A stretch of DNA of 64,000 bases, taken from UTCHB3 sp002050155 (GTDB taxonomy: Bacteria; Bacteroidota; Ignavibacteria; Ignavibacteriales; Ignavibacteriaceae). Below, one piece after another: positions 9,031 through 16,934 of the stretch. Below the pieces are notes generated by a model. That model was not told where the DNA came from and did no database searches. It saw only the letters and a list, made by a program, of their open reading frames with translations. The stretch lies in contig CP129491.1 of NCBI GenBank assembly GCA_030584105.1, forward strand, positions 248,001 through 312,000, in the 5' to 3' direction. Both the position numbers and the translations under genes were made by a program. Each line of letters starts with the position of its first letter. Positions within the stretch are counted from its first letter, which is position 1.

Positions 9031-9291
9031 AAGGTTTAATAAAAAAGAAAATTTTATTCTCCCTCTTCCTTTTTCGCAACTTCTTCCTCTTCAATTTCTT
9101 CCTCTTCCTCTTCCGGCATTCTCACTATTTGTACTCTGTATTTACTATTAAAAGATAATAATCAACATTTCTGAAATTCCGGCTCTCAAACCGAGCAATT
9201 GAACTCTCAGTGTCTGAACAGTAAGAAAATTTTCTACAGAGCAATTCTCTGACCGATTAAATCTTCTACTCGTAACCTACTCTGTAACGGC
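9031..9291. other. Gene-poor interval with a possible 3' gene remnant
   Basis: Between the small Cys-rich gene and arsM I see no intact gene. On the minus strand, 9054-9119 reads MPEEEEEEIEEEEVAKKEEG and a stop. The open frame continues upstream through KYRVQIVR to a stop at about 9160. This looks like the acidic C-terminal tail of a lost gene, but it is too short to identify. Confidence 0.3.
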
Positions 9292-9292
9292 A

Positions 9293-9328
9293 GTGCCCGG
9301 GATTTGAGGCAGTTGGATTCCCGGGCAC
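9293..9328 (-). terminator. Stem-loop after arsM, possible terminator
   Basis: GTGCCCGGGA (9293-9302) and TCCCGGGCAC (9319-9328) form a perfect 10-bp stem, about 20 bases beyond the arsM stop. There is no T-run on the minus strand, so it may be a weak or factor-dependent terminator. Confidence 0.45.
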
Positions 9329-9349
9329 AATATACTTTCTGTTCGTTAC

Positions 9350-10147
9350 TTACTCCACTTTCGCTGTTACGGTGATGCTGTAAACTCCCCGGTGGCTTTT
9401 CTTTGCGATGTCAATTTCATCTTTTGAAAGGTATTTTTCAAACACTTCATCAGGTACTTCAATTTTGCGGTATTTCACTGCGTTGATCTCTTTAAATCCG
9501 TTTTTCTTTATAACGGACAGATATTCATCTTTTTCGAGTGCGCCGGAGATGCACCCTGCGTACATTTCGATTGATTTTCTTAAACCGTCGGGCATGTAGC
9601 CTTCGAAAACTATGTCGGAAACGCAGAAGTGCCCGCCCGGTTTTAGTACCCTTTTTATTTCGCTGAATGCTTTCGCCTTATCGGGCACTAAATTGAGCAC
9701 ACAATTAGATATTACTACATCGACTGAGTTATCTTCCACCGGCATTGATTCGATATCGCCAAGCCTGAACTCTACATTGTTGAAGTGCAGCTTCCGCTGG
9801 TTTTTCTTTGCCCTTTCCAACATTTCGGGGGTGAAGTCTAACCCTATAACCCGCCCGGTGTTTCCGGTGATTATAGCGGAAATGAAGACATCGTTCCCTG
9901 CACCACATCCAAGATCGAGCACTGTGTCACCCGGTTTAATGGCAGCATGCTCTGTGGGAAGCCCACACCCGAGACCGAGATCGGCCTCTTCAATGTGCCC
10001 CTCAACGCCTTTGTATTCGTTCCCGATCATACTCACTTCAATAGTTGGTTGCCCACAGCACCCGTAGCAACCGCAACCTGATTCTTTTACGGCGGTGGCG
10101 ATCTCAGAATATTTTTCACGAACCTGTTCTTTGATTTCAGTTGACAT
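9350..10147 (-). CDS. arsM: Arsenite S-adenosylmethionine methyltransferase ArsM
   Basis: This 265-residue cytosolic enzyme methylates As(III). The SAM-binding motif LDLGCGAGND lies at about 77-86. The three Cys that bind arsenite are present as C61 (GLGCGLP), C149 (SNCVLN) and C199 (AGCISG). An extra Cys cluster, GCGCYGCCG, near residue 25-32 may bind metal. Length and order match the ArsM family. It lies downstream of arsR on the same strand, but the gap of about 90 bases holds a candidate ArsR operator at 10201-10220, so it probably has its own arsenite-inducible promoter. No arsenite efflux pump is visible here. Confidence 0.92.
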   Translation of the reverse strand: MSTEIKEQVREKYSEIATAVKESGCGCYGCCGQPTIEVSMIGNEYKGVEGHIEEADLGLGCGLPTEHAAIKPGDTVLDLGCGAGNDVFISAIITGNTGRVIGLDFTPEMLERAKKNQRKLHFNNVEFRLGDIESMPVEDNSVDVVISNCVLNLVPDKAKAFSEIKRVLKPGGHFCVSDIVFEGYMPDGLRKSIEMYAGCISGALEKDEYLSVIKKNGFKEINAVKYRKIEVPDEVFEKYLSKDEIDIAKKSHRGVYSITVTAKVE

Positions 10148-10200
10148 TTTTTAATTCCTTATTTGTTTTGTTCTTTTTGTGTTTGACTGTTTATTAATCA

Positions 10201-10220
10201 TTTCGTTAAATACCGAAATA
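10201..10220. promoter_or_regulatory. Candidate ArsR operator upstream of arsM
   Basis: TTTCGTTAAATACCGAAATA contains an imperfect inverted repeat (TTTCG/CGAAA). It matches the site before arsR (10596-10615) at 19 of 20 bases. It lies about 54 bases upstream of the arsM start. Confidence 0.7.
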
Positions 10221-10236
10221 AATTAGAAAAAATTTT

Positions 10237-10581
10237 TTACTTACAACAGATGATCTCGCGGTCTGCTTTTTTTGCTTTCATTTTATCTTCAGTGATCGTG
10301 CTGTCATCTGCAAACCAAAAATCGAAAGCCGAAAGAAAGGCGGTGATTCTTTTATCCCGTGGATTTGGGTTTAACCTGTAGTTCACCCATTTCCCATCCT
10401 TCCACTCGAGAATAAATCCGGCGTTCTTCAACAGTTTGAGGTGTTGAGATACAGTGGAAGGCGCCAGATTGAGTACTGCGGTTATTTCGCAGACACACAG
10501 CTCTTTAACCTGAAGCATCTTAAGGATACGCAGCCGGTTAGGATCGGAGAGCACTTTGAAGAATTTTACATTGTCTTTCAT
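10237..10581 (-). CDS. arsR: ArsR/SmtB family arsenic-responsive repressor
   Basis: This 114-residue winged-helix repressor carries the As(III)-sensing motif ELCVCE (C29 and C31) at the start of the recognition helix region and an additional C-terminal C112-C113 pair. The helix-turn-helix reads LAPSTVSQHLKLLK. It should bind the operators at 10596-10615 and 10201-10220 and leave them when arsenite binds. Paired with arsM on the same strand, it forms an arsenic detoxification unit. Another ArsR-type metal specificity is possible but less likely given the partner gene. Confidence 0.93.
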   Translation of the reverse strand: MKDNVKFFKVLSDPNRLRILKMLQVKELCVCEITAVLNLAPSTVSQHLKLLKNAGFILEWKDGKWVNYRLNPNPRDKRITAFLSAFDFWFADDSTITEDKMKAKKADREIICCK

Positions 10582-10595
10582 TTTTTCAAAAATCG

Positions 10596-10615
10596 TTTCG
10601 TTAACTACCGAAATA
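10596..10615. promoter_or_regulatory. Candidate ArsR operator upstream of arsR (autoregulation)
   Basis: TTTCGTTAACTACCGAAATA lies 15 bases before the arsR start codon. It differs by one base from the site upstream of arsM. The outer TTTCG/CGAAA arms form an 18-bp imperfect palindrome. Confidence 0.7.
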
Positions 10616-10784
10616 TAAAATGATGTTGTGAAACCACCAAAAAAAAAATTGCATTTTACTTAAAAATCTCAGAGAAAATTTATTACTCTATGTTGAGAAA
10701 AAATTTTGAAATTATCACTATATTATTATCAGATTTAATGCAAATTATTTACTACTTAAACTCAACGAATAGGAGACTTCTGTT

Positions 10785-11291
10785 TTGCTGAAAAAATTTT
10801 TAATTATCACGCTTTTTTTGCTGACCGGAACCGGTGCTGCACAATACCTTGGATATAACGATCTGCTTGAACTGATAAAAATTGCAGACACCCCGGCTAA
10901 GTTTGATAAATTTTTAACCGAACGAGGATTTGACTACTCCGCAGGGGAGGATGAAGGGGGGTATGGCGACGGCATTTTAAGTTATACCTACGCTAAAGAG
11001 ATGGATGATGATTACTATTATGTGGGGGTGTACCACGATTCAACGAACGGCTACACTTCCGTTGGTGAATCTTCTCTGAAAGAAGCAAGGTGGGAGCACT
11101 ACCTCGATATTGTAACCACCCATGGGTACACAAAATCGGAAGAAAGTACCGACGACGATGAAGTAATGTGGATTGAGTTCGAGAAGGATGAATATTCTAT
11201 CAGGATTATCAGGCACAAAGAGGACGATGAAGTTGACTATAACCTGATTCTTACCAAGGATACGCAAAAGAACAGCCCGCATGTTCATTGA
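10785..11291 (+). CDS. Exported paralogue array member 1, unknown function
   Basis: This 168-residue protein has a signal peptide (MLKKFLIITLFLLTGTGAAQ) followed by the array's common pattern: QYLGYNDLLELIKIAD, an FLTERGF motif, RWEHYLDIV and a GY motif. It starts with TTG at 10785, supported by AGGAG at 10771-10775 and by alignment with the ATG of its relatives. It is acidic, with EDD clusters. I do not recognise the family. The expected location is the periplasm or outside. It opens an array of eight relatives and lies next to the divergently transcribed ars genes, with which no link is evident. Confidence 0.75.
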   Translation: MLKKFLIITLFLLTGTGAAQYLGYNDLLELIKIADTPAKFDKFLTERGFDYSAGEDEGGYGDGILSYTYAKEMDDDYYYVGVYHDSTNGYTSVGESSLKEARWEHYLDIVTTHGYTKSEESTDDDEVMWIEFEKDEYSIRIIRHKEDDEVDYNLILTKDTQKNSPHVH

Positions 11292-11390
11292 TTTATATTC
11301 AGGAGGAACCGCGTAAGATGGTACCGTGGAAAACAAGAAAAGCCTGCGTGTTTTTTGATTTATATTCAGGAGGAACCGCGTAAGATGGTA
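11289..11390. repeat. Duplicated ribosome-binding-site and start-codon block
   Basis: A 35-bp block beginning TGATTTATATTCAGGAGGAA and ending ATGGTA occurs at 11289-11323 and again at 11356-11390. The second copy starts array member 2. The first copy would start a 21-codon frame ending at the TAA at 11381-11383, just before the real start codon. It is either a micro-duplication or a coupled leader peptide. Confidence 0.85.
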
Positions 11391-12047
11391 ATCAGGCAAT
11401 TTGTTTTTGAAAAAACGCTTTTTTTCGGTTTGCTTTTGGTGGGTCTGCCTTTGTACTTTTACTTTAAGCCTCCGGATAACAGCTTTCTGGACTATCCGGA
11501 ACTGACCGAGCTTAGTCTTAATTTGGAGGATAGCAGCAAAGTTGAATCGTTTTTAACCGAGAAGGGTTTTGTGTGGGATTCCACCGATTCGCCTCATTGG
11601 CACGGGATTGAAAGATACGATAAATTTATCGGAGGGAAGTGGTACCGCGTGGATGTGATGACTGATTTATTCTTAGGTTATACAGAAGTTCTGCAAATCA
11701 GCAGAGACTCACTAATGTTTAATTATTTTGCGGGGGTCCTCTCCGATGAACGCTTTGTGCAACAGGGGGATACCATTGTGGTTAAAACACCCATGAAACC
11801 GGCGGGAAATGGTGCTATTGGAAAAAGTGGTATCACTGGTGAGAAGGAAGGCACTGAAAACTTTAACGAAAAGAATTCAAAGATTGTGCAGCCAAAGCAA
11901 ACCACCACTGAAAACTCTGACAGTATGAAGAAAATGAAAACCGAAACCCGGAAAATTTACCAAAGTTCCAATGAGCGTGTTTTGATAGCCCACGGAGAAG
12001 ACCGGTTCGGGCGCTATTATTACATCAAATACAGAAAGTTTGATTGA
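11385..12047 (+). CDS. Exported paralogue array member 2, longer anchored form
   Basis: From the ATG at 11385 (AGGAGG at 11368-11373) the protein has 220 residues. It has a hydrophobic N-terminal segment (about 10-27) that looks like a membrane anchor rather than a cleaved signal. A diverged copy of the array domain follows (FLDYPELTELSLNLED, FLTEKGF, ISRDSLMFNYFAGVL). A polar insertion rich in Gly, Lys, Glu, Asn and Thr (about 145-195) separates the last strand, NERVLIAHGEDRFGRYYYIK. The insertion makes it the largest member. Function is unknown. Confidence 0.65.
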   Translation: MVIRQFVFEKTLFFGLLLVGLPLYFYFKPPDNSFLDYPELTELSLNLEDSSKVESFLTEKGFVWDSTDSPHWHGIERYDKFIGGKWYRVDVMTDLFLGYTEVLQISRDSLMFNYFAGVLSDERFVQQGDTIVVKTPMKPAGNGAIGKSGITGEKEGTENFNEKNSKIVQPKQTTTENSDSMKKMKTETRKIYQSSNERVLIAHGEDRFGRYYYIKYRKFD

Positions 12048-12079
12048 GTGGGAGGTTACTATTTTTTTGCCTGATCAAA

Positions 12080-12127
12080 GAAGACCGGTTCGGGCGCTGT
12101 TATTATATCAAATACGGAAAATTTTAA
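12080..12127. repeat. Duplicated 3' fragment of array member 2
   Basis: A 48-bp stretch beginning GAAGACCGGTTCGGGCGCT is nearly identical to the 3' end of array member 2 at 11997-12044. It encodes nothing by itself. It is a scar of tandem duplication inside the array. Confidence 0.8.
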
Positions 12128-12185
12128 GCGAGAAGTTTTTTTATTATTCACAATTTCACAACAAGATAAAGAGGAGTGATAAATC

Positions 12186-12692
12186 ATGTTAAAACGATAC
12201 ATTTTAATTGCGCTGTTCCTTTTAACCGGAAGCAGTTTCGCACAATATTTAACTTATTCAGATTTGATTAGTTTACTGAACATAGCTAATGATGATAAAA
12301 AAGTTGACAATTTTTTGGTGCAAAGAGGATTTGAGTATTATTCGGGAGATTTCGAAGATGGTGTAAAAAATTACTTTTATCTGAAAACAATCGATGATGA
12401 TTTTTATGCAATCAATGTATATTCGAATCCAAGTGTCGGTTATTTATCGGTTGCTGAACTTTCACTAAAGGTTGCCAGATGGAATTACTACAAACAAATC
12501 GTTTCAGGTAACGGATATAAACAAACAGACTCAGAGACGAAAGATGATGGGGAAACAGTGATTGGCTATTCAAACGGGAAGTATGATATTGTAATGCAGA
12601 CCTGGATTGGCGAAGCCGGGAAAAATTATATGATAATATTAAGAGAAGCAATAGTGTACTGGTTCAGCGGAAAACAGAATTTTAACAGTTGA
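12186..12692 (+). CDS. Exported paralogue array member 3, 3' end altered by IS insertion
   Basis: The 168-residue product has a signal peptide (MLKRYILIALFLLTGSSFAQ), then YLTYSDLISLLNIAN, FLVQRGFEYY, RWNYYKQIVSGNGYKQ and a final NYMIILREA. The IS3-family copy starts at 12655, so the last 13 residues (IVYWFSGKQNFNS) mostly come from the IS end. Removing the IS and one copy of the 4-bp duplication ATAG gives REAIE and a stop, matching the RKATD end of array member 5. The original gene therefore ended about 10 codons earlier. The upstream leader AGGAGTGATAAATCATG is shared with members 4, 5 and 6. Confidence 0.75.
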   Translation: MLKRYILIALFLLTGSSFAQYLTYSDLISLLNIANDDKKVDNFLVQRGFEYYSGDFEDGVKNYFYLKTIDDDFYAINVYSNPSVGYLSVAELSLKVARWNYYKQIVSGNGYKQTDSETKDDGETVIGYSNGKYDIVMQTWIGEAGKNYMIILREAIVYWFSGKQNFNS

Positions 12693-12707
12693 AAATAATG
12701 TAGAAAG

Positions 12708-13610
12708 TCAGGCATAATCCTGCACCTTCATCCTTAGTAATTTAGCGTTCAAAAGTTTTTTGTTTCTCTCCTTTAATTTAGCATCTACACGGTTAAATAA
12801 AAAGTCTTCCGGAGTCAAAAAGAACAAGGAAGAGTGTAGTCGTTCGGTATTATAATAGTCAATAAACTTTCCCACCTGCTCTCTTGCATCATCAAGATCA
12901 ATCATCGAAATTCTTGCAATACACTCTCTCCTGATGGTTCGGTGATACCGTTCAATTTTGCCGTTAGCTTGCGGATAACTGACAGAGGTTCTGATGTGCT
13001 CGAGTCCGGCAAACCTTAGGAATGCTGCAAAGTCCTTAGAGACAAATTGAGAGCCGTTGTCGGAAATGATCCTAGGACGGTAACCCTCACATTTCTCAAG
13101 GGCTCTCTGAAGAGTGATCTGAACATCAATCTCCTGCATATTTGTCCTGAGTTCGTGATGGACAATATAGCGACTGTATCCGTCGATCACGGAGATCAAA
13201 AACAAGAAAGAACCTTTGAAGTTAACATATTTAATATCAGTGTGCCAATGTTGGTGAATGCCTGTTGGCTGAACAAACCCCGTTCCTTTCTTCGAACTTT
13301 TAACCGTATTCCATCGGTTAAGCAGTCCTGCAGATTTTAGAACACGGTATGTAGTAGAAGGACTTACGGCAACAACATCAGCATCGAGCATCAAATAAGT
13401 CAGTCTTCGGTACCCTTCTCCCGGGTGTTCACGGGCATAGTCAATGATGGCCTTTCTCTCCCAATTTAGGAGATAACCTCCCTTTGGTATTTTACCGTTA
13501 TGCCTGTTACCGGTACCTGATCGTTTCCTCCAATCATAAAACTTCGCGGTACTAATACCTATTAGAGTCAGTAGCGATTTAATGGTGTAGTCTGTTATGG
13601 GACTTATCAT
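12708..13610 (-). CDS. IS3-family transposase OrfB (DDE integrase)
   Basis: This 300-residue protein has an HTH_21-like region followed by an rve integrase core. The catalytic triad is visible as D in HTDIKYV, D in ISDNGSQF and E in NGKIERYH. It is probably made as an OrfA-OrfB fusion through -1 frameshifting at the A8 run in orfA (13684-13691 on the plus-strand numbering), because its frame is open back across the orfA stop. It is identical in translation to the copy at 47166-48068. Confidence 0.95.
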   Translation of the reverse strand: MISPITDYTIKSLLTLIGISTAKFYDWRKRSGTGNRHNGKIPKGGYLLNWERKAIIDYAREHPGEGYRRLTYLMLDADVVAVSPSTTYRVLKSAGLLNRWNTVKSSKKGTGFVQPTGIHQHWHTDIKYVNFKGSFLFLISVIDGYSRYIVHHELRTNMQEIDVQITLQRALEKCEGYRPRIISDNGSQFVSKDFAAFLRFAGLEHIRTSVSYPQANGKIERYHRTIRRECIARISMIDLDDAREQVGKFIDYYNTERLHSSLFFLTPEDFLFNRVDAKLKERNKKLLNAKLLRMKVQDYA

Positions 13611-13663
13611 CTGAATAAACCGAATAATTGAGTCTCGAATATCAGGTTCAACCCAAAGCCCAT

Positions 13664-13978
13664 TCAGAGATCCCCACCGATACTTTTTTTTATTTCTATG
13701 TTCTCTCTAAGGAGGAATGATATAGCTTCATCCCTTTTGCGGAGCTTCTCTTCGAGTTGCTCTACTTTGCCTGAACTCAGCCGTTCTTCAGCAGACTTGC
13801 CTGCGCTCTTAGCAAAAATCGATGTTGCATTTTCGAAGAGTTTCTTTTTCCATGCGTATATATCGTTGACATGAATACCGTACTTCTCAGCGACTTGGCT
13901 GATGGATAGTTTATTCTCAAGAAGTTCTCTGAGAATGATGACTTTTTGCTCGGGGGTGAATCTCTTTTTCGTTTGCAT
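13664..13978 (-). CDS. IS3-family transposase OrfA (helix-turn-helix)
   Basis: This 104-residue Transposase_8-type protein starts MQTKKRFTPEQKVIILREL. Its helix-turn-helix is around SISQVAEKYGIHVNDIYAWKK and a coiled-coil-like leucine region follows (VEQLEEKLRKRDEAISFLL). It binds the IS ends and is the N-terminal part of the frameshifted transposase. AAAAGGAGA lies just upstream of the start. Confidence 0.95.
   Translation of the reverse strand: MQTKKRFTPEQKVIILRELLENKLSISQVAEKYGIHVNDIYAWKKKLFENATSIFAKSAGKSAEERLSSGKVEQLEEKLRKRDEAISFLLRENIEIKKSIGGDL
13684..13691 (-). other. Programmed -1 frameshift slippery run in IS copy 1
   Basis: There is a run of eight A on the minus strand in the last codons of orfA (I-K-K-S). 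Slipping back one base there joins orfA to the orfB frame through KYRWGSLNGLW without a stop. IS3-family elements use A-AAA-AAG type sites in this way. Confidence 0.7.
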
Positions 13979-14110
13979 GAAAGGAATCTCCTTTTTTATT
14001 ATTTTACATTAAATAAATTTACGAAATTCCATTTCCACTTGAAGCATTACAATAGAATAAATTAGAAATGTTTTTCAGCTTCACATCAAAATAACAAGGA
14101 GTGATAAATC

Positions 14111-14650
14111 ATGCTAAAACGATACATTTTTATTGTGCTGTTCCTTTTTACGGGGTGCAGTTCTGAGGAGTATGATGAGCAAAAAGAGCAAAAAGAGCAA
14201 AAAGAGCAAAAAGAGCATGAAAAGTATTTAACTTATGAAGATTTAACTGATTTATTAAATATTTTTCCTGACAGTGTAAAAATTGATGAATTTATGAAAA
14301 AACGAGGTTTCAGTTTGAGTTCTTGGGATGGTAATGAATATGATACAGATATTACATATACAAAAGTGATTGGAAAAGAGAATTATGACATATCGATTGG
14401 AGAATATAAGGCTATTAACTATTTATTTGTTAGTGAAAGGTCTATTAACATCGAACGCCTTAAATATTATGAAAAAATTGTTAAAGCAAATGGTTATAAA
14501 TTGAAAAAATCAGGAACCGTACAAGAAATTAATTCGATAGATACTTATCAGAATACTCAATATGAATTATCGCTTATTGAAATCAAATATTCTCCAAAGA
14601 TTTATGAGATAGCATTGAGTAGAATCACTAAAATAATAGAACTATTTTGA
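14111..14650 (+). CDS. Exported paralogue array member 4, lipoprotein form
   Basis: The 179-residue product has a lipobox (FLFTGC, Cys 16) instead of the signal-peptidase I site of its relatives. Just after the lipidation site comes a (QKE)n tract encoded by four copies of a 9-bp unit around 14180-14215, probably a flexible linker. The array domain follows: YLTYEDLTDLLNIF, FMKKRGF, ERLKYYEKIVKANGYK. It uses the shared AGGAGTGATAAATCATG leader. It is AT-rich and more diverged than members 3 and 5. Function is unknown. Confidence 0.75.
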   Translation: MLKRYIFIVLFLFTGCSSEEYDEQKEQKEQKEQKEHEKYLTYEDLTDLLNIFPDSVKIDEFMKKRGFSLSSWDGNEYDTDITYTKVIGKENYDISIGEYKAINYLFVSERSINIERLKYYEKIVKANGYKLKKSGTVQEINSIDTYQNTQYELSLIEIKYSPKIYEIALSRITKIIELF

Positions 14651-14848
14651 TTTTTTAGAAAATTCACAGAGTTTGGGAATCTTTTTAAATTGAAAAAACA
14701 TGGCGAATCAAATTCTTTGGTTTTGAATGCTTTAAACAAAAATTAACGGTTGTTATTTCTCAAATCCTGGGGAAGGTAAAATTTCCTGAATTTGATCGTA
14801 ACCCAATTTTTTGAGTTTTTCCAAAACAGTTTACAGGAGTGATAAATC

Positions 14849-15322
14849 ATGTTAAAACGATACATTTTTATTGTGCTTTTTCTTCTTAGCGGGTGCAGTT
14901 CTGAAGAGTATTTAACTTATTCGGATTTAATTAGTCTGCTTGACATAGCTGATAATGAAACGAAAGTTGAAAATTATTTGACAGAGAGAGGGTTGAAATT
15001 TTCCTATGAAGATTCACGAGGTAGTCTAAAAACTAAGCTTTATGATAAATATATTGGTAAGAATGAGTATGTAATTGCTGTATCACACAATACAGATACC
15101 GGTTTACCATCTGTGAATGAATATTCTAAAATATCTGACAGATGGGATTACTACAATCAAATCGTTTCAGGTAACGGATATAAACAAACCAACTCCGAGA
15201 CGAAGGCTAACGGAGATTTAGTGATTTACTATTCAAACAGTGAGTACGAGATCACATTGGTTAAAGGGAATGTTCAAGGTGAAGACCAATATATTTTAAT
15301 GTTACGGAAAGCAACCGATTAA
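14849..15322 (+). CDS. Exported paralogue array member 5, lipoprotein form
   Basis: This 157-residue lipoprotein (lipobox LLSGC, Cys 16) is otherwise close to member 3: YLTYSDLISLLDIAD, YLTERG, RWDYYNQIVSGNGYKQT and a final YILMLRKATD. The stretch coding for YYNQIVSGNGYKQTNSETK is almost identical in DNA to the matching part of member 3, pointing to gene conversion or recent duplication. The shared leader precedes it. Function is unknown. The lipid anchor suggests the outer or inner membrane facing the periplasm. Confidence 0.78.
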   Translation: MLKRYIFIVLFLLSGCSSEEYLTYSDLISLLDIADNETKVENYLTERGLKFSYEDSRGSLKTKLYDKYIGKNEYVIAVSHNTDTGLPSVNEYSKISDRWDYYNQIVSGNGYKQTNSETKANGDLVIYYSNSEYEITLVKGNVQGEDQYILMLRKATD

Positions 15323-15721
15323 AAAATAATTTTTTTGCCTAAACCAACTATTTGAAAAAAATAAACCCCGATACGAAAAATTGAGGAATATTAAAAAGTA
15401 AACCTGAGAGTGGCAACTGAAAACCGGTAAAGAGGAAACAGAAAACCAAAAACAAAATATCGGGAAAAATGAAATTATTATCCTGAAATTAAGAACTGAA
15501 AACCGGGAAACAGAAACCAGGAAGCAGATAACAGAAAAGACCCGATAAAACCCTAACTTCATAAAAAGTAACCGAGTTAAATCATCCGGCTGCTTGCGGG
15601 AGAGTTATAAGAAAAATATTGAGAAGAATTTTTAACTTATATGTTTGAATACTACGGATTTTTAAAGTTAAAAGCGTTTTTACAGTACAAAGCATTTTTC
15701 TTCTAAAAGGAGTGATAAATC
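15323..15721. other. Non-coding interval in the paralogue array
   Basis: This 399-base purine-rich gap between members 5 and 6 holds no gene I can support. A motif starting AACTGAAAACCGG occurs at 15415 and again at 15494 as an imperfect direct repeat, with GAAACAGAAA-like runs between and after. Long frames on the minus strand here are low-complexity shadows. Confidence 0.5.
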
Positions 15722-16198
15722 ATGTTAAAGCGATACATTTTAATTGCACTGTTTCTTCTGACGGGCAGTGCCTTTGCGCAATATTTGAGCTACAACGATT
15801 GGATTTCGTTGATAAAAATAGCAGACAACAAAGCCGGTGTTAAAAAGTATTTAATTAATAAAGGCTTGGAGTATTTTGATGAAGGGGTTAAAAATGATGT
15901 TATTTATATTACATACACGAAAACGATCGGAAGAGACCAATATTTAGTAAGTACGGCATATCATCCGGCTAAAGGGACAAAGACTGTCTCCGAAATGTCG
16001 TCTTCGGCTTCGAGGTGGGATTATTACAAAAAAACTGCGAATGCTAACGGCTTTATATTTATTGGAAACAGTACAAAACCGGGCGGAGGCGTAAAAAGCT
16101 CGTACAAAAACGGTAAATATAATTTGTCCCTGTTGAACGAGACAGTGAAGGGTGAAAAGCTTTATCAAATGGTTTTGGTTTTGAGTGCCGGCAAATAA
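15722..16198 (+). CDS. Exported paralogue array member 6
   Basis: The 158-residue product has a signal peptide (MLKRYILIALFLLTGSAFAQ) and the array domain (YLSYNDWISLIKIAD, YLINKGLEYF, RWDYYKKTANANGF, YQMVLVLS). It keeps the shared AGGAGTGATAAATCATG leader. It is more basic than member 1. The conserved aromatic core RWxYY is present, while several loop residues differ. Function is unknown. Confidence 0.75.
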   Translation: MLKRYILIALFLLTGSAFAQYLSYNDWISLIKIADNKAGVKKYLINKGLEYFDEGVKNDVIYITYTKTIGRDQYLVSTAYHPAKGTKTVSEMSSSASRWDYYKKTANANGFIFIGNSTKPGGGVKSSYKNGKYNLSLLNETVKGEKLYQMVLVLSAGK

Positions 16199-16276
16199 TT
16201 CTAAATGGTGTTTTAATACTTCGTTATTTGTGTTTATTAACTTTATTAAATTTCTTAACTTAATTGAGGAAAATAA

Positions 16277-16867
16277 GTGGAAAAAAAGAAACCCCGAACG
16301 AAGCTCTTTTTGTTAATTGGTGCAGTAATAATTGCAGTGGTGTTGTTCTTTGTACTTTCACCGGGCGACAATTCGGCAAATCAGGGAGATAAAAAGGGAA
16401 GCAACACTTCGGTTGGCGACCCCGGCGAACAGGATGAATTGCTGGATAATGAAAAGTTTCTGAGTTATTTGGAATTTAGCGAACTGAGCAGAAAAATTCA
16501 GGACAAAGATAAAGTTAAGGAATTGCTCGAAAAAAAAGGGTATAAATTGATTGCAGAGAAAGAGGAACCGGAGGAATCGATCTACGCTTTTGAAAAAATA
16601 ATCGGTAAGGATTCAACTCTGATTGAGGTGTTCAATCTTCGAACATCCGATGTGAGGTCCGCAACCGAAACATCACGCCGTTTCGGCAGGTGGAAATATT
16701 ACGAAAAAGTGGCGAAAGATTTTGGATTTAAAGAAAAAGAGAGAAAAACCGACGAAAAAGGGAATCTTTCGGTTCTTTATGCCAATGAACATTATGAGCT
16801 AAAACTTTATAAAGATATAAACCCGCGCGGCAGGTTATATCAAATAAGCATAAGAAACTTAGATTAA
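16277..16867 (+). CDS. Exported paralogue array member 7, membrane-anchored form
   Basis: This 196-residue protein starts with GTG at 16277 (GAGGA at 16265-16269). It has a positively charged N-terminus, one transmembrane helix (about 10-28) and a polar linker rich in Gly, Asn, Asp and Glu. The array domain follows: FLSYLEFSELSRKIQDK, LLEKKGYKL, RFGRWKYYEKVAKDFGFK and YQISIRNLD. The anchor replaces the cleavable signal of its neighbours. It lacks the shared leader sequence. Function is unknown. Confidence 0.7.
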   Translation: MEKKKPRTKLFLLIGAVIIAVVLFFVLSPGDNSANQGDKKGSNTSVGDPGEQDELLDNEKFLSYLEFSELSRKIQDKDKVKELLEKKGYKLIAEKEEPEESIYAFEKIIGKDSTLIEVFNLRTSDVRSATETSRRFGRWKYYEKVAKDFGFKEKERKTDEKGNLSVLYANEHYELKLYKDINPRGRLYQISIRNLD

Positions 16868-16934
16868 CACCGGCTGAATTGTTTGAACCGCAAAAATTTT
16901 AACTTTAATGAACTGATAACAGAAGGAAAAAACA

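Larger units (their letters stand above)
12655..14051 (-). mobile_element. IS3-family insertion sequence, copy 1 (1397 bp)
   Basis: The element has orfA and orfB in a -1 frame arrangement and imperfect terminal inverted repeats (TGTAATGCTTCAAGTGG at the 5' end against TGTACTGGTTCAGCGG at the 3' end). It is flanked by the direct repeat ATAG (12651-12654 and 14052-14055), a 4-bp target duplication. It lies inside the last codons of array member 3. The second copy at 46725-48121 is inverted and encodes identical proteins, so both are recent. Confidence 0.95.

Noticed and set aside
15302..15562. 86-codon frame on the minus strand between array members 5 and 6
   Set aside because: It is a Phe/Ser/Val-rich translation of a purine-rich gap, without start signals, and overlaps the end of member 5.
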